Of a stretch of DNA of 64,000 nt, positions 41,862 through 53,056 are shown in pieces. Origin of the DNA: Hirsutella rhossiliensis (taxonomy: Eukaryota > Ascomycota > Sordariomycetes > Hypocreales > Ophiocordycipitaceae); NCBI RefSeq assembly GCF_020360975.1, contig NW_025408669.1, positions 1,302,001 through 1,366,000 on the forward strand, read 5' to 3'. How positions within the stretch are numbered: position 1 is the first letter of the stretch; every line of letters begins with the position of its first letter. The notes under the pieces were generated by a model. The model saw only the letters and a list, made by a program, of their open reading frames with translations, made no database searches and was not told the origin of the DNA. Position numbers and translations under genes: made by a program.

Positions 41862-42950
41862 GCCGGCCTCGGCACTGCTCTCGCCGTGCCCCTTGAGCAT
41901 CGCAGTCGCAATTACGTCGCGCAATTGTGCGATGGTGGTGCTGATGATGGCACCAAGGCCACGAATCGCTCTTTGGCGTCCACGTGCGGGTTCACAAACA
42001 GGGTGAAACTCGTGGCGCACGCAACAAGGGCTATATCGGCGTGACTTGTGGAAGAGATTCTGGGAAAGATGACTGATGTGTGTGACGATGAAGAGGTTTT
42101 GGTTGGGCAATCTGTTATTCGGGGCTCGAACGGCGCGATGCGGCTTCCAATCCCTTCCGAGTAATGGGGTTACCGGAGACAGAATGGTGGCTTTGGGACT
42201 TGTGTTGTACATTACCTTAGCTGCCACGGGGTATGTCAGACTGAATGATTGACCTCGACGTTATGCACGCATCTCAACTTGCGAGCGTGGCTGTGTGACC
42301 AGGGCAGCGTTTGCGATTTTGTCGAGATTCTCGGGACACGTGGGCACGTGAGTTGCTCTGCTGCGTGACACACAAGATTTGTGTCTTGGAGATACGTCGG
42401 GTCCAAGAGCCAGCTCATTCCTAGCCAGCCAAGCACAGCTGAGCCAATCACACCATTGCGTAGCTATATTTGCACTATAATAATGATCAAAGCATGGGCA
42501 CGAAGAAAAAGACGTCTCTTTGGGCGTGCAGATGCGAGGAGTGCTCTAATTACACTATATCCGTACGTAGATGAGGCTAGGGACAAGTGGCGGTGTACTC
42601 GAATACAGTGCCTTGCAGCTACTGCGCCACGTCTCACCACAGCGGATACGTATCCGTACCCTCGTCGGAGCAAGATTATCAGTCTGCTGCAACTCTGAAA
42701 CATCAACCCGGCGTCTCCTCGATCCAGACTGCGGAGGAAACTCTTGCGTTCCGTACGAGCAGCTCATCTCTCCTCCATCACGCCTGCTGCCCGTCGTCTC
42801 CAATCATGGTGGCACGTCTCACACTGACAGAACATCATCACGGATAGACCGCTCGTCGACTTCGCCATCCCGCCCGAGCCAGCGGCTGCGCCGGCGCTCC
42901 CCGCGAAGCCAGGCGATTGGGAAACACTCGGGACCGAATCCGCCCTCAGC
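41862..42950. other. Intergenic region
   Basis: The 3' flank of YOP1 and the 5' flank of the Mid1 gene. No gene, RNA or repeat is recognised. Confidence 0.55.
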
Positions 42951-44825
42951 ATGCTGCCGAACCCCCCGCAGTATCGGCTTGCGGCGTCGCTGCTGCTTCT
43001 GGTTCCGTCCTCGCTGCTCCTCCCTCCGAGTGTCGCACTGGCTGCGGAGTCGCCCTTCGACTCTTTCGGCTCGCAAGCTGCCGCTCATGAATTCAGCAAC
43101 TTGCTCACCGAGGCGTCGTACAAGTCCGAGTTTGACCTGTTTGGCCATGACGTCTTTAGACGTGCGCCTCCCGGTGTGGCGCCCCTCGAGAATAATAAGG
43201 TCACGGCGCTCAACCTCCAGCCCGGCTCAACCGCCTGTTACGTGCTCGAGAGAAGCGCCATTTTCGGCAACGAGGCCAATAGCCCATCCCAACCTTCCGA
43301 CGCGTCCCCCAAACTCGTCCATATATCCGCAAACACCTGCTTGCAGCCCGCCAACAATGGGTCGGACGGCAACGGATCGAGCGCCCCGCAGCTGATACTC
43401 TCCGTCTCAAACTCCAGCCAAACCGCATGCCAGACGCCTACGCAGAACCCAAGCGAAAACGGGGGTAAGATCTTCAGGGAGGGCGCCGTCATGTTCGGCT
43501 CAAACGCGACCGGCGACGTCTTTATCGGCATCACGGCGCCCAACGTCTCGTCGAGCTTCCAGGGAGTGTACAACTTTGAGTTGGCTGTCTCGCTCGACGA
43601 TTACATGCATCGGTTCGAAAACAGACAAGGTGCCCAGCTCTTGTGGATGGACAGCGACTCAACCTCTGCCCTGCTCGTCACCAGGAACCTAACGGAAAAC
43701 AAGGAAGACATTCGACGCGTCATGGGTGAGGGGCTGCCGTACGACCTCTACGTCAGCAACAAGGAGGCACCGGCCATTTATGGCCTGACGCACTCTGTTT
43801 GTGGATTGCAGAACATGGCCCAGATCAAGGTGGGCCGTATGAAAAACAGCGTACAGAACGGCCCTGTCGCGACCGGAATGACGCTCAGGGGGCCGGGCAG
43901 CTTTCCAAAGCAGCAGTTTCACTTTGTCGACCTCAACGCAAGTTCATCCTACGTCGGAATACTTGTCAAAAAGTCGAACATGACGGGCCTTGGAAAGAGA
44001 CAAGAAGAGGGGAATCCTGCAACTGGAAGCACCGTCTTTCAGGCAACCGAATTCCAGACTGTGTCCGGTAGGTGACAGCAAAGGCGGCGCGCAGTCCTAC
44101 GCTTCATGTGCAAAGTAAGCAGCTGACTCTTGACAGGAACAAACTGCAAAATCGTGACGGACCTCGAGTTCTGTAACGAGATCCAGTATGCGGTGCCGGG
44201 CAACGAGCAAAAGTTTAACAACACGGCGCTAGCGAAGACATACGACGACTACGCCAAAGCCATGTATGCAAACTTTGAAAAGGCCATGATGCAGATACCG
44301 TGCGAGGCGCCCAAGACGGCTCAGTACTCGCTGTCAAGGAACTGCGATGACTGCAAGGTGGCCTACAAGAGGTGGCTCTGCACGGTGAGCATGCCGCGGT
44401 GCGAGGATTTTGGCAGCAGCAACGAGCTGGCCCTCGAACGCAATGCCAGACAGGCCTTTCCCAACGGCACACAACTGCCGGATGACGTGAAGGCTAGGCT
44501 GGAGGCGAAGCCGTACTCGCTGGTGTCTCGCAATAAGTTTATTGACGATCAAATACAACCGGGCCCCTACAAGGAGGTTCTTCCATGCGATGATCTGTGC
44601 TACGAAGTCGTCCAGAGCTGCCCGGCCAAGCTCGGCTTCAAATGCCCACAGCCGGATTTGGTGAGCTTCGGCTTCAGCTACGCACAGCGTGGCCAGAACG
44701 GGTCGACGGTATCGTGCAACTACCCCGGCGAGGCGCGAACGCCCATGAGCGCGGCTCGAACATTGCTACCAGACTTGATAGTCGTCGGCTGTTTTTCATT
44801 GGCGGCTGCCCTGATGCTGGGTTGA
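42951..44825 (+). CDS. MID1: Mid1-type stretch-activated calcium channel subunit
   Basis: Regulatory subunit of the fungal high-affinity calcium influx system, working with the Cch1 channel in the plasma membrane. Exons 42951-44067 and 44137-44825 (69-bp intron, GTAGGT donor) give 601 aa. The N-terminal hydrophobic segment (LAASLLLLVPSSLLLPPSVALA) is the signal sequence. The long extracellular part has many N-glycosylation sites (NGS, NSS, NAT, NVS, NLT, NAS, NMT, NNT). The conserved C-terminal Cys-rich region includes ITDLEFCNEIQYAVPGN-like (here VTDLEFCNEIQYAVPG), SRNCDDCKVAYKRWLCTVSM, PRCEDF, LPCDDLCYEVVQSCPAKLGF and FKCP. A C-terminal hydrophobic stretch (LIVVGCFSLAAALMLG) follows a short linker and may be a GPI-type or membrane tail. 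The start ATG directly precedes the signal peptide. Identity is secure. Confidence 0.93.
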
Positions 44826-45629
44826 GCGGAAGGAGAGAGAGTGATGGGACCCTGAAAAAAACGAGAAGCTTGTCACAGGCCTGCGATGTGACGCCGCATA
44901 CAACATACTGCACGACACAAAAGGTCTGCCTCTGGGGGCGGAGAGCCAGCCGCCGATGCGAGACGCCATCACGTGAGGCCCGAGCCCGGCTGCTCAGGGA
45001 TTATTATCAAAGGAACCTGAGACCCGCAAGAGGATGCCGGTTGGGCTGTGGAAGGGCCAGAAGAGCCCTGACAGCCGGACGTGCCACAAGAGAGACTGTC
45101 ACTGCGACAGGTTTGTCGAGAGACTGATTCTAGGACAGGTCGAGCGCCTCCATGGGAAAAGCTAGAGGGGCGGTGGGCGACTGGCGGAGACGGGCCGTGA
45201 CTGCGTCAGGATACTCGATGGGAGATGCGGGAGCAATTCCATGACGAGATGAAGGGGGGACTCAAGAGGCCTGAACTCGTAGCTGGCTGTTGCCCGGCGG
45301 CGTCAAAGAGACGAGTTGCCGGCGATTGGATGGATGGAAGCCGAGCCGACGGGCCAAGAGACAGGCCAGCGTCGGCGAATGGACTGGCCGGCACCGGCAC
45401 CGGAGCCGTGGTCGAGGCGGCGGCGAATCAGAGGCGGCGGAAGGAGTGGAGCCGTGTCGTCTCTCCGGGCGAGCAAAGGCCGGACCGGACGCGCCGGCAA
45501 TTGAGCTCACCTCGTTTGGCCCAATTAATTCATCTACACGCGCTTGGCGCATGCTTTTGTCCGCAAGACGGCGTGCTCTTAATCCTCTCTCTGTAACTGC
45601 CTCACTTGCCATCCACCTGCCCTCCTACC
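44826..45629. other. Intergenic region
   Basis: The 3' flank of the Mid1 gene and the 5' flank of the SDR gene. Purine-rich tracts occur but no gene is supported. Confidence 0.55.
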
Positions 45630-47057
45630 ATGGCTACGACTGCGGCAAAGACGTTTGAGCTGCAGACCGTGGACAACAATGTACGGAGCCGGCTGGCTCT
45701 CGTGACGGGATCGACGTGAGTTGCCCACCTCTCTTCCTCCCTCCCTCTCACACCCTCTCTGGTCTCGTGCTGATTGCTGACGGTCCGCGACCAGGGGAGG
45801 CATCGGATCGGCCTGCGCGAGGGCACTGGCGGCCGATGGATGCGACGTGGCGCTGCACTACTCGTCCAGTGAGGTATGTCTGCCCCATGCGTATCGACGG
45901 CGACGACCACCATAGCATCGATGACGAGGGGCTTCAAGAAGCTGACTCGAGAGCCCGACCGGGCGCGGATGACACGACAGGACAAAGCCGAGGCACTGGC
46001 CCAGGAGCTCCGAGCGAAGCACCCAGCCCAGCTCTTCGTCACGGCGCGCGCAGACCTCAGCTCGCGGGACGCCACGCGCGGGCTGGTCTCGTCGGTCCTG
46101 CTGGGCCAGGCGGCGGTGCGCGCGCGGCACGACGCCGTGTCCATCCTGGTGGCCAACGCGGGCGTGGGGCGGCGGATCCGCGACGTGCGCGACATTGGCG
46201 AGGACGACTGGGACGCCATTCTCGAGGTCAACGCGCGCAGCCAGTTCGTCGTGGCGCGGGCGTGCGTCGAGGGCATGCGCGCCCAGGGCTGGGGGCGCGT
46301 CGTGCTCGTAGGCAGCATCGCGAGCCGCGGGGGCGGTATCAATGGGTGTCACTACGCTGCTTCCAAGGGGGCCATGACGTGAGTTTCTTGGGGTGGTGGT
46401 TTGCCTGCCTGCCTGCCTGCCTGCCGCGCTTGCCTTTGCTCCTTTGCTGACGGGTGGGAATCGGCGGTAGAGCCATGGGGCTTAACCTGGCGTCGCTGCT
46501 TGCCCCTGAGGGGATCACCGTCAACATCGTGAGTCTGCCGTGCAAGCGATAGAACCCCGAACGACAGACGCGGACAGCAAAGCAGAGAAAACTGACACAC
46601 AACCACGCCTGCAGGTCCAGCCAGCCATGATTGGCGACACGGGCATGATACCCACGCCCAAGTCTCGGTAAGTCCCTTGCGCGCCATGCCATCGCGCCAC
46701 CACATGCATCCATACTCGACCGTGGGCGACTGACTTAGGGGTGTGCCTACGTCAGGACCTGGACGAGCACCGACGACCTCGAGGAGCTGCGCGCCACGGA
46801 TCCCGGGCTCGCCATTGCCGCCGGCGTGCCCGTCCAGCGACTCGGCGTGCCCGAAGAGGTGGCCGGCGTCGTGGCCATGTACGTGACGTCCCTCTCTCTT
46901 GCCGCCCTGTCTCTCCGCCTTCGTCTCTTTCTTGCTCCCGCTTCTGGCTGCTTGCTGACGCCCACCCCCCCCCTCCTTCCCGGTGGGAAATCGCAGGTTT
47001 GCCAAGACGGGGTATATGACCGGGCAGGAGGTGCTGCTGGCCGGAGGGCTACGCTGA
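45630..47057 (+). CDS. Short-chain dehydrogenase/reductase (FabG-like 3-oxoacyl reductase type)
   Basis: NAD(P)-dependent oxidoreductase with a Rossmann fold. Seven exons: 45630-45715, 45795-45873, 45981-46378, 46471-46528, 46615-46667, 46756-46878, 46997-47057; phases agree and give 285 aa, near the usual 250-280. The cofactor motif TGSTGGIGSACARAL is split by intron 1. ILVANAGVG is the NAG motif. The catalytic triad reads VGSIASRGGG (Ser), then YAASK (Tyr, Lys), preceded by the EVNARSQF Asn. The C-terminal YMTGQEVLLAGGLR matches the (V)TGQ...DGG end of FabG-like enzymes. The exon 6 donor must be GTACGT at 46879 to keep Met-Phe-Ala-Lys in frame. Intron 3 carries a (TGCC)n run. The substrate is unknown; secondary alcohols, sugars or 3-oxoacyl groups are all possible. 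Confidence 0.9.
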
Positions 47058-48268
47058 GGGACGACGAGGAAGCGGAGCGGTGGACGGAGCTGCTTCGTGC
47101 GGCGTGTCCCGCCCGGTGAAGTGGCCAGGAGAGGAGAGGAAGGGGGCGTGTGGTGTACGGGGAGGATGATGTGACATGATGTTTTCACGACTTGGTATTT
47201 CTGTCGTTTTTTCCTTCTCTGCTTGTTTGATGGTTGGGGTTTTGGCTGCTTCACTTGTCCCGGGCCGGTCCATGGATTGGCCATCGGCTTTGATGGGTGG
47301 AATTCAACCCTCCGTTTCCAAGGCACCCTCCCAAGGGTCCAGCGGATGGACCCTTGCTCGCTTTTCTTTTTCCCGGGCTTTCTTTGTCCAACGTCGAGGG
47401 GCCGGAACCCGTCCCGATTGCACCGCGCAAAGACACACTACCCGGAGCCCGCTCTCGATGGACAGTCCAGGGGGCAAGCGTGATTCCTTTTCCCCCTCTT
47501 CGGCCTGCTGCCGCGACCCTGCCGGCCAGCCATTCACGTCGCCCACCGTCTCTCCCGTGCTCGCCAAGGCACGCCTGCGTCGTGGCCCGCAGCAGCCGGC
47601 CGTCATCCCCATCCTATCCGTACTTGCAGGGTTGCTATCGGATGAGAGCGCGGCGCGATGAGCCGTACTCGGATCTGCCACCAAAGCTCACGGTATGAAG
47701 CATCTCGCCGACTTTGCCGGTACTAATCGCGACATGGTATACTGCTTCTTTAAGGGCCTGCGACACTTTCATCTGCTTAGCAATGCGTATCTTCGTCCCT
47801 CCGCTCCTCCGCAGTTCAAAGGATTCGGGAGAGGCATCAACACGTGGTAGTCGCCGTGAAGACGATGGAGCCCCACGTGTTCAAAGTACGGGACGAGAGA
47901 GGAAAAGAAAAGAGGTTTGGTAAATGTACCCAAGCTTCGGCGAGACCCTGGTCTTGTTCCGCCATCGAAGCTCGGCAGCAGACCGCATGTACAGCCGACC
48001 CATGTTGTTTATACACGTACGTACTTGGTATGATGCGTTCAACTCCACGTGTGTCGATGTCTGTCTCAGAAAAAGAAAGAAAATGACGATATAAAAGCCG
48101 CCCACGCTGCCCGCACATTCGGCCCTGTCTCCTGTCCCGCAAGCGCCCATTCCTCGACAGCAAACGACAAGTCAATCCTTGCTTGTCGTCGTCGTCGTCG
48201 TCGTCTCCCCTCTCTCCGTAGGAAAAAAACACGCGCCGTAACATTCGGCCATCTTTGCAGGCTCGAAA
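47058..48268. other. Intergenic region
   Basis: The 3' flank of the SDR gene and the promoter of the beta-glucosidase gene. A 161-codon frame at 47176-47661 begins with a hydrophobic stretch but has no other support. No gene is called. Confidence 0.5.
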
Positions 48269-51023
48269 ATGTGGCTGTCGTTGCTGCGATATGCCATCCT
48301 TGCCTGGCTGCTGCAGCTACTGCCGCCGACGCCACTGCTCGGCACCACCGCCCTCGCCGTCTCGCCCCCGGTCTCTCCCGCCCGTGCGTGGCCCCCCTGC
48401 GCGGCTGATTGGCACCGACACTGACGGATGAGAAGCTGCCCATGAGAACCGGGGTAACAGAGATGCGCCCCGCTGGGCCGACGCCTACAGCAAGGCGCGC
48501 CGGCTCGTGGGCCAGATGACGGTCGAGGAAAAGGCAAACGTGACGAGGGGCTTTGCCCGCAGCGACAACGTCTGCGCCGGCAACTCGGGCTCCGTGCCCC
48601 GCCTGCGCTGGCCCGGCATGTGCCTCCACGATGCCGCCAACGGCGTCCGCGCCACCGACATGGTCAGCGCCTATCCCGCCGGCCTGCACGTCGGCGCCGC
48701 CTGGGACCGGGCCATGGCCCACCGCCAGGCCGTCTTCATGGCCGGCGAGTTCAAGGCCAAGGGAGGTGAGCGACATTTCCTTCGCCCTTGGCGCATCCTC
48801 TCGTCATCCTCGCCCAGCGCCGGCTGACCGTCTGACATAGTCAACGTCGTCCTCGGCCCCAATGCCGGCCCCCTCGGCAGGACGCCCCTCGGCGGCAGGA
48901 ACTGGGAGGGCTTCTCCGTCGATCCCTATCTCTCTGGCCAGCTCAACGCCGAGACAGTGTCGGGATACCAAGCCGCCGGTGTCATAGCCAGCATCAAGGC
49001 GAGTCGGTTGGCTCCCCAGTCCGCCTTGACCCATGGCCCGATGCCCACGTCTTGACGCCACATCTCTGCCGTCGTAGGACGCACTGCCGTTCGAACCGAC
49101 CGAACTCGCAAGGGTGTCGCTGACTCGTCTCCCACCCCGGAGTAGCACTTGGTCGGCAACGAGCAGGAGACGTATCGCCGCCCCTACTTTGGCGTCGAGG
49201 CGGCCTCGTCCAACATCGACGACAAGACGCTCCACGAGTACTATCTCTGGCCCTTCATGGACGGCCTGCGCGCCGGCGCCGCCTCCGTCATGTGCTCCTA
49301 CAACCGCGTCAACAACACGTACGGCTGCGCAAACGACAAGCTCCTCAACGGTATCCTCAAGACGGAGCTCGGTTTCGCGGGCTTCGTTCTGCTCGACTGG
49401 AACGCCCAGCACGGCCTCGACAGCGCCAACGCCGGCCTCGACATGGTCATGCCCCTCGGCGGCGCCTGGGGTGAAAACCTGACCGACGCCGTTCGCAGCG
49501 GCTCCGTCAGCGAATCGAGGCTGACTGACATGGCCACCAGGTCTGGACTCAAGGCCCTTCTCCCCCCCAAACTTTTAGATCCTTCCATGTGGATCGTCTG
49601 GGCCGCTGACATTGCCTTGGTCAAAGGATTCTTGCTGCGTGGTATCTCGTCGGCCAAGACAAAGCCGACTTTCCCGTTCCTGGTATCGGCATGAAAAACC
49701 TCAGCGAGCCGCACAAAGCCATCGACGCCCGCGTACCCGAATCCAAGCCAGTGCTCCTCGATGGGGCCATCTCGGGACACGTCCTCGTCAAGAACAAGGG
49801 CAACAGCGCGTTGCCCCTAAAAGCCAAGCCAGCCATGTTGTCCGTGTTTGGCTACGACGCCGCCGCGCCCCCGGCCAAGAACATTGACAACGCCTTTCGA
49901 CTGGGATACACGTCGTCGCGTGGCATTGCCCAAGCCGTCCTCGGCACCGAGCAGCACTTTGACCAGGCTGCCAGGGGAGGGACCATCATTGTAGGCGGAC
50001 GGGCGGGCGCCAATGCACCGCCCTACATCAGCGATGTGAGTCAGGACACCAAGATGTAGGGCGTCCCGGACGAGACAGCTTATAGAAAACTCCCTCTTGC
50101 AGCCTCTGAGTGCCATCCAACAACGGGCAGAGGCCGATAACACGTGGGTCAACTGGGACACCGCGTCGCTGGAGCCAGACGTCAACGGAGCCAACGAGGC
50201 CTGCCTCGTCTTCATCAATGCCATGGCCACCGAGGGCTGGGACCGTGACGGACTGCACGACGACGCCAGTGACGGACTCGTCCGCCATGTCGCTTCCCGC
50301 TGCGCCAACACCATTGTCATCGTCCACGCCGCCGGGATCCGCCTCGTCGACCAGTGGATCGACCACGACAATGTCACAGCCACCGTCATAGCCCACCTGC
50401 CGGGCCAGGACAGCGGCCGGGCACTCGTCCGGCTGCTGTATGGCGAGGCCAACTTCTCGGGCAAGCTGCCGTACACGCTGGCGCGCAACGAGAGCGACTA
50501 CCCCGTGTATGCGCCGTGCGGGCGCCAAGACAACACGACGAGCCCCCAGTGCGACTATGCCGAGGGTGTCTACCTCGACTACCGGGCCTTTGACGCCCAG
50601 AATGTGACGCCGCGGTTCGAGTTTGGCTTCGGCCTGAGCTACACCTCCTTCAACTTCTCGTCGCTCGTCCTTACGCCAGACGTGAGCCTGCGCCGGTCAG
50701 CGAGCAACGGCACTGACCTCTGGGACACACTCATCGTGGCCGAGGCCCGTGTCACCAATGCTGGCACCGTGGCGGGCGCCGAGGTCGCGCAGTTGTACCT
50801 CGGCATACCGAGAGGCCCGCCGAAGCAGCTGCGCGGTTTCGAAAAAGTCTCTCTGGGACCGGGCGAGTCGGCGACAGTCCGGTTCGCGCTGACGAGGCGG
50901 GACCTGAGTGCGTGGGACGTGGTGCGCCAGCAATGGGTGGTGCAAGGGGGAGAATATCCTCTGTTTGTAGGGGCGAGCAGTCGGGACATACGGTTGACGG
51001 GATCGTTGGTGGTGGATGGCTGA
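48269..51023 (+). CDS. Secreted GH3 beta-glucosidase
   Basis: Glycoside hydrolase family 3 enzyme, expected to release glucose from cellobiose or other beta-glucosides outside the cell. Six exons: 48269-48383, 48463-48765, 48841-48998, 49146-49540, 49627-50035, 50103-51023; phases agree and give 766 aa. Intron 3 uses a GC donor (GCGAGT). The signal peptide is in residues 1-30 ([18 protein letters not shown]). N-terminal barrel motifs: [51 protein letters not shown] and [16 protein letters not shown]; the nucleophile is Asp276 in [11 protein letters not shown] (usually SDW). The middle domain includes [12 protein letters not shown] and [18 protein letters not shown]. The C-terminus is fibronectin type III-like ([17 protein letters not shown] to [20 protein letters not shown] and [14 protein letters not shown]). 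The second splice acceptor is CAGAG at 48459-48462, needed for frame. Identity is secure; sugar specificity is not known. Confidence 0.92.
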
Positions 51024-51160
51024 TCAGATGAAGCCGCTTTGTTTTTAATGAAAAGGTCTCGGATCGTCGCGAACTGATGCCCTGGCTATAGATGTAGCGT
51101 CCACGACGGAAAAGGTCCATCTTCTTGACTGCGTTTTCCCTTTTCATACTGCGTCACGCG

Positions 51161-51664
51161 TCACTTGGCTTTGCTCCCGCCCTCCTTGCCAGCCTCCTTG
51201 GTCCTCGCCGCGCCGTGTGCGCTGACCTGAGCCTCTAGCTCGGCAATGGTAGCTGCAAAACAGTCAGCAGCCATTCGTGTGTCGTAGCAAGCCGGGCCCT
51301 CATTCTTCTTGCCCGGCTGAGATTCCGTTGACCTCAAGGTTCGCGGCCCAAAGCTTACCATCAGTCTCGACACGGATCTCGTCCGCCTCGAGCTTGACCC
51401 AGACCCAGTAGACTACCTGGTACGTGAAGACGGCGAGCAGGGTGACTTTTGCAACGGGCCGGGTAAACGTCTTGTAGAATTGAGTCTGTGCGCAGATAGA
51501 GACGTCAGCAGCTGCACGGGGACGCAATTCAGAAGTAAAATCCAGGTCTCATGGCGACGCACCGTTGCGCTGGGCTGCCTCGTGGTCGCATAGCTCCGCT
51601 CCGTCCGAGGCCAAGCCGCCCTCGTAAACGGCCGCGACAGCAGCAAGATCCGTTTAGCCACCAT
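51161..51664 (-). CDS. Small probable mitochondrial inner-membrane protein, unknown function
   Basis: Exons on the minus strand 51664-51563, 51485-51359 and 51252-51161; phases agree and give 106 aa. The N-terminus is rich in Arg, Ser and hydrophobic residues and lacks acids (MVAKRILLLSRPFTRAAW), as for a mitochondrial presequence. Then comes TFTRPVAKVTLLAVFTYQVV with YWVWVKLEADEIR, one hydrophobic helix followed by an acidic turn, and a C-terminal helix (ATIAELEAQVSAHG) ending in a Lys-rich tail. It resembles conserved single-TM fungal proteins of unknown role. It shares a 493-bp divergent promoter with the RAMP4 homologue. Mitochondrial location is inferred from composition. Confidence 0.72.
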
Positions 51665-52157
51665 TGTGAGCGCCCATGCGCGGCTCGCGATTCCACCTTG
51701 GGCGTGCTATGTTGGCGGGCGACGCAGAGGATGGACGACGGCTGACAAGTGACAGATCTGGCAAGGCTGAAGTTGCTTTGGTTGGTGGCTTTTCCCTCTG
51801 GTCAAACGTGGCTGTGCAGGCTGCTGCAAACCTTCGGCATCTCTGCCGGCCCGCACCCCGCAGTTCCAGGCGGGCCCCTCCCTCTTCAGCCACACTGCAG
51901 CGCCTTTTCCCCTACAGGGGTCTTCTTGACGACAACGTATCCCTAATTCCAGTCAATTCAGCCGCGCATCCTCGCCAGCACGATCCCATCTGGCCTGATC
52001 ACTCCCTCACCCCCCGTCGTCGACTTCCGGTTCTCAGAAAAATCAGCTTCGCCTTTTCAGCGCGCTCCTTTGGCGACACGATTCACTTCTGTCGTCGCCT
52101 CCGCTACTCCGTCTCCCCGTCCACAACCAACCACTGTAGCAAAAGCAGACCTACACA
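51665..52157. promoter_or_regulatory. Shared divergent promoter region
   Basis: 493 bp separate the start codons of the small mitochondrial-type protein (-) and the RAMP4/Ysy6 homologue (+). The right half is pyrimidine-rich with short CACA/CAAC tracts before the + start. Both genes are small, housekeeping-like and head-to-head, so shared control is plausible but unproven. Confidence 0.45.
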
Positions 52158-52589
52158 ATGGTACGCTCGCCCACCTCTCGCGACATGCGATCCGCCGCGA
52201 TTCCATGCGACAAGAAGAAAAAATAATAATGAAAACTCTTTGAGATTATGTATACGCTAACATGAGCGCCTCTCTCCCAAAAAGGCCCAAACCCTAGAGC
52301 AACGCCGCCGAAACGCAAAGTTCGCAAAGGATCAGGAGGCGCGCATGGGCCGGTCGGAGGAACAGGTCAAGAAGCGCGTCAAGGAGGCACCCAAGACGTC
52401 CATCTCCATGTTCTGGATTGGTACGTGCTCCCCAGCGGGCCCTCTGCTTCCCCCCGGCCGACCTGCTGCTGCTACCGCCGCTGTCGCGCGTCAAGCAACT
52501 TGGCTGACACACGGGACTCAGCCATTCTCGGCTTCGTTGTTTTCGGTGGTCTGATGTTCGAGGGCATCGCGCGCATGTTCGGCCGATAA
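52158..52589 (+). CDS. YSY6: RAMP4/SERP1 homologue (Ysy6), stress-associated ER protein
   Basis: Tail-anchored ER protein associated with the Sec61 translocon and with protection of new membrane proteins during stress. Exons 52158-52160, 52285-52420 and 52522-52589 give 68 aa. The first coding exon is the ATG alone, followed at once by GTACGC; the next exon begins GCC after AAAAAG. The result, MAQTLEQRRRNAKFAKDQEA, then MGRSEEQVKKRVKEAPKTS, then SMFWIAILGFVVFGGLMFEG, matches the family along its whole length. The tail ends MFGR. It is divergently transcribed from a small mitochondrial-type gene. Identity is secure because the short family is conserved end to end; the ATG-only exon is required by frame and acceptor position. 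Confidence 0.92.
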
Positions 52590-53056
52590 GCGCGTAGTTC
52601 GGCGCAAAGAGGACAAAGTCCAGACTCGAGCGGGCAGAGGTGGTGGAAGTGGACTGAAGAACTTGCCGGGAACATACTCTTCCTCAGCATCGTGGTCCGG
52701 TATTACGGCGGGCAGATTGATGTCTCGGGCGGCGGCCATGCGGCGCTGTCGTACAATGACTGGACCTACTGTTTTCAAGAGTTACCCCTTTTCCCCTCGG
52801 GCATGGATGGGGTCATGCGACTACCCCGTGGAGATAACTTTGGCGCAAATAGAATCACTCTTTTTCGCGGGCTCCGGACTTTTCTCCGACTGTTCAATGC
52901 CTTGGTATCTGCCTGTCGCCTCTGTAACGCCGTGCTCCGTCTGTTCGCCGACGCACGCCGGAGAGAGCAGTCGTGTATGAATAATGTACAAAACAAAGTG
53001 GCAAAATCGGCATGCCAAGCGCTATGTCGGGCCCATTCCAGCTGTTAATCCCGTGT
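52590..53056. other. Convergent 3' intergenic region
   Basis: Lies between two convergent genes (RAMP4 homologue and SMAP-domain protein). It contains no supported gene; it presumably carries both 3' ends. Confidence 0.55.

Noticed and set aside
47176..47661. 161-codon frame with a hydrophobic N-terminus after the SDR gene
   Set aside because: The remainder is Pro/Ser/Arg low complexity with no even Cys pattern or homologous motif; it probably lies in untranslated DNA.
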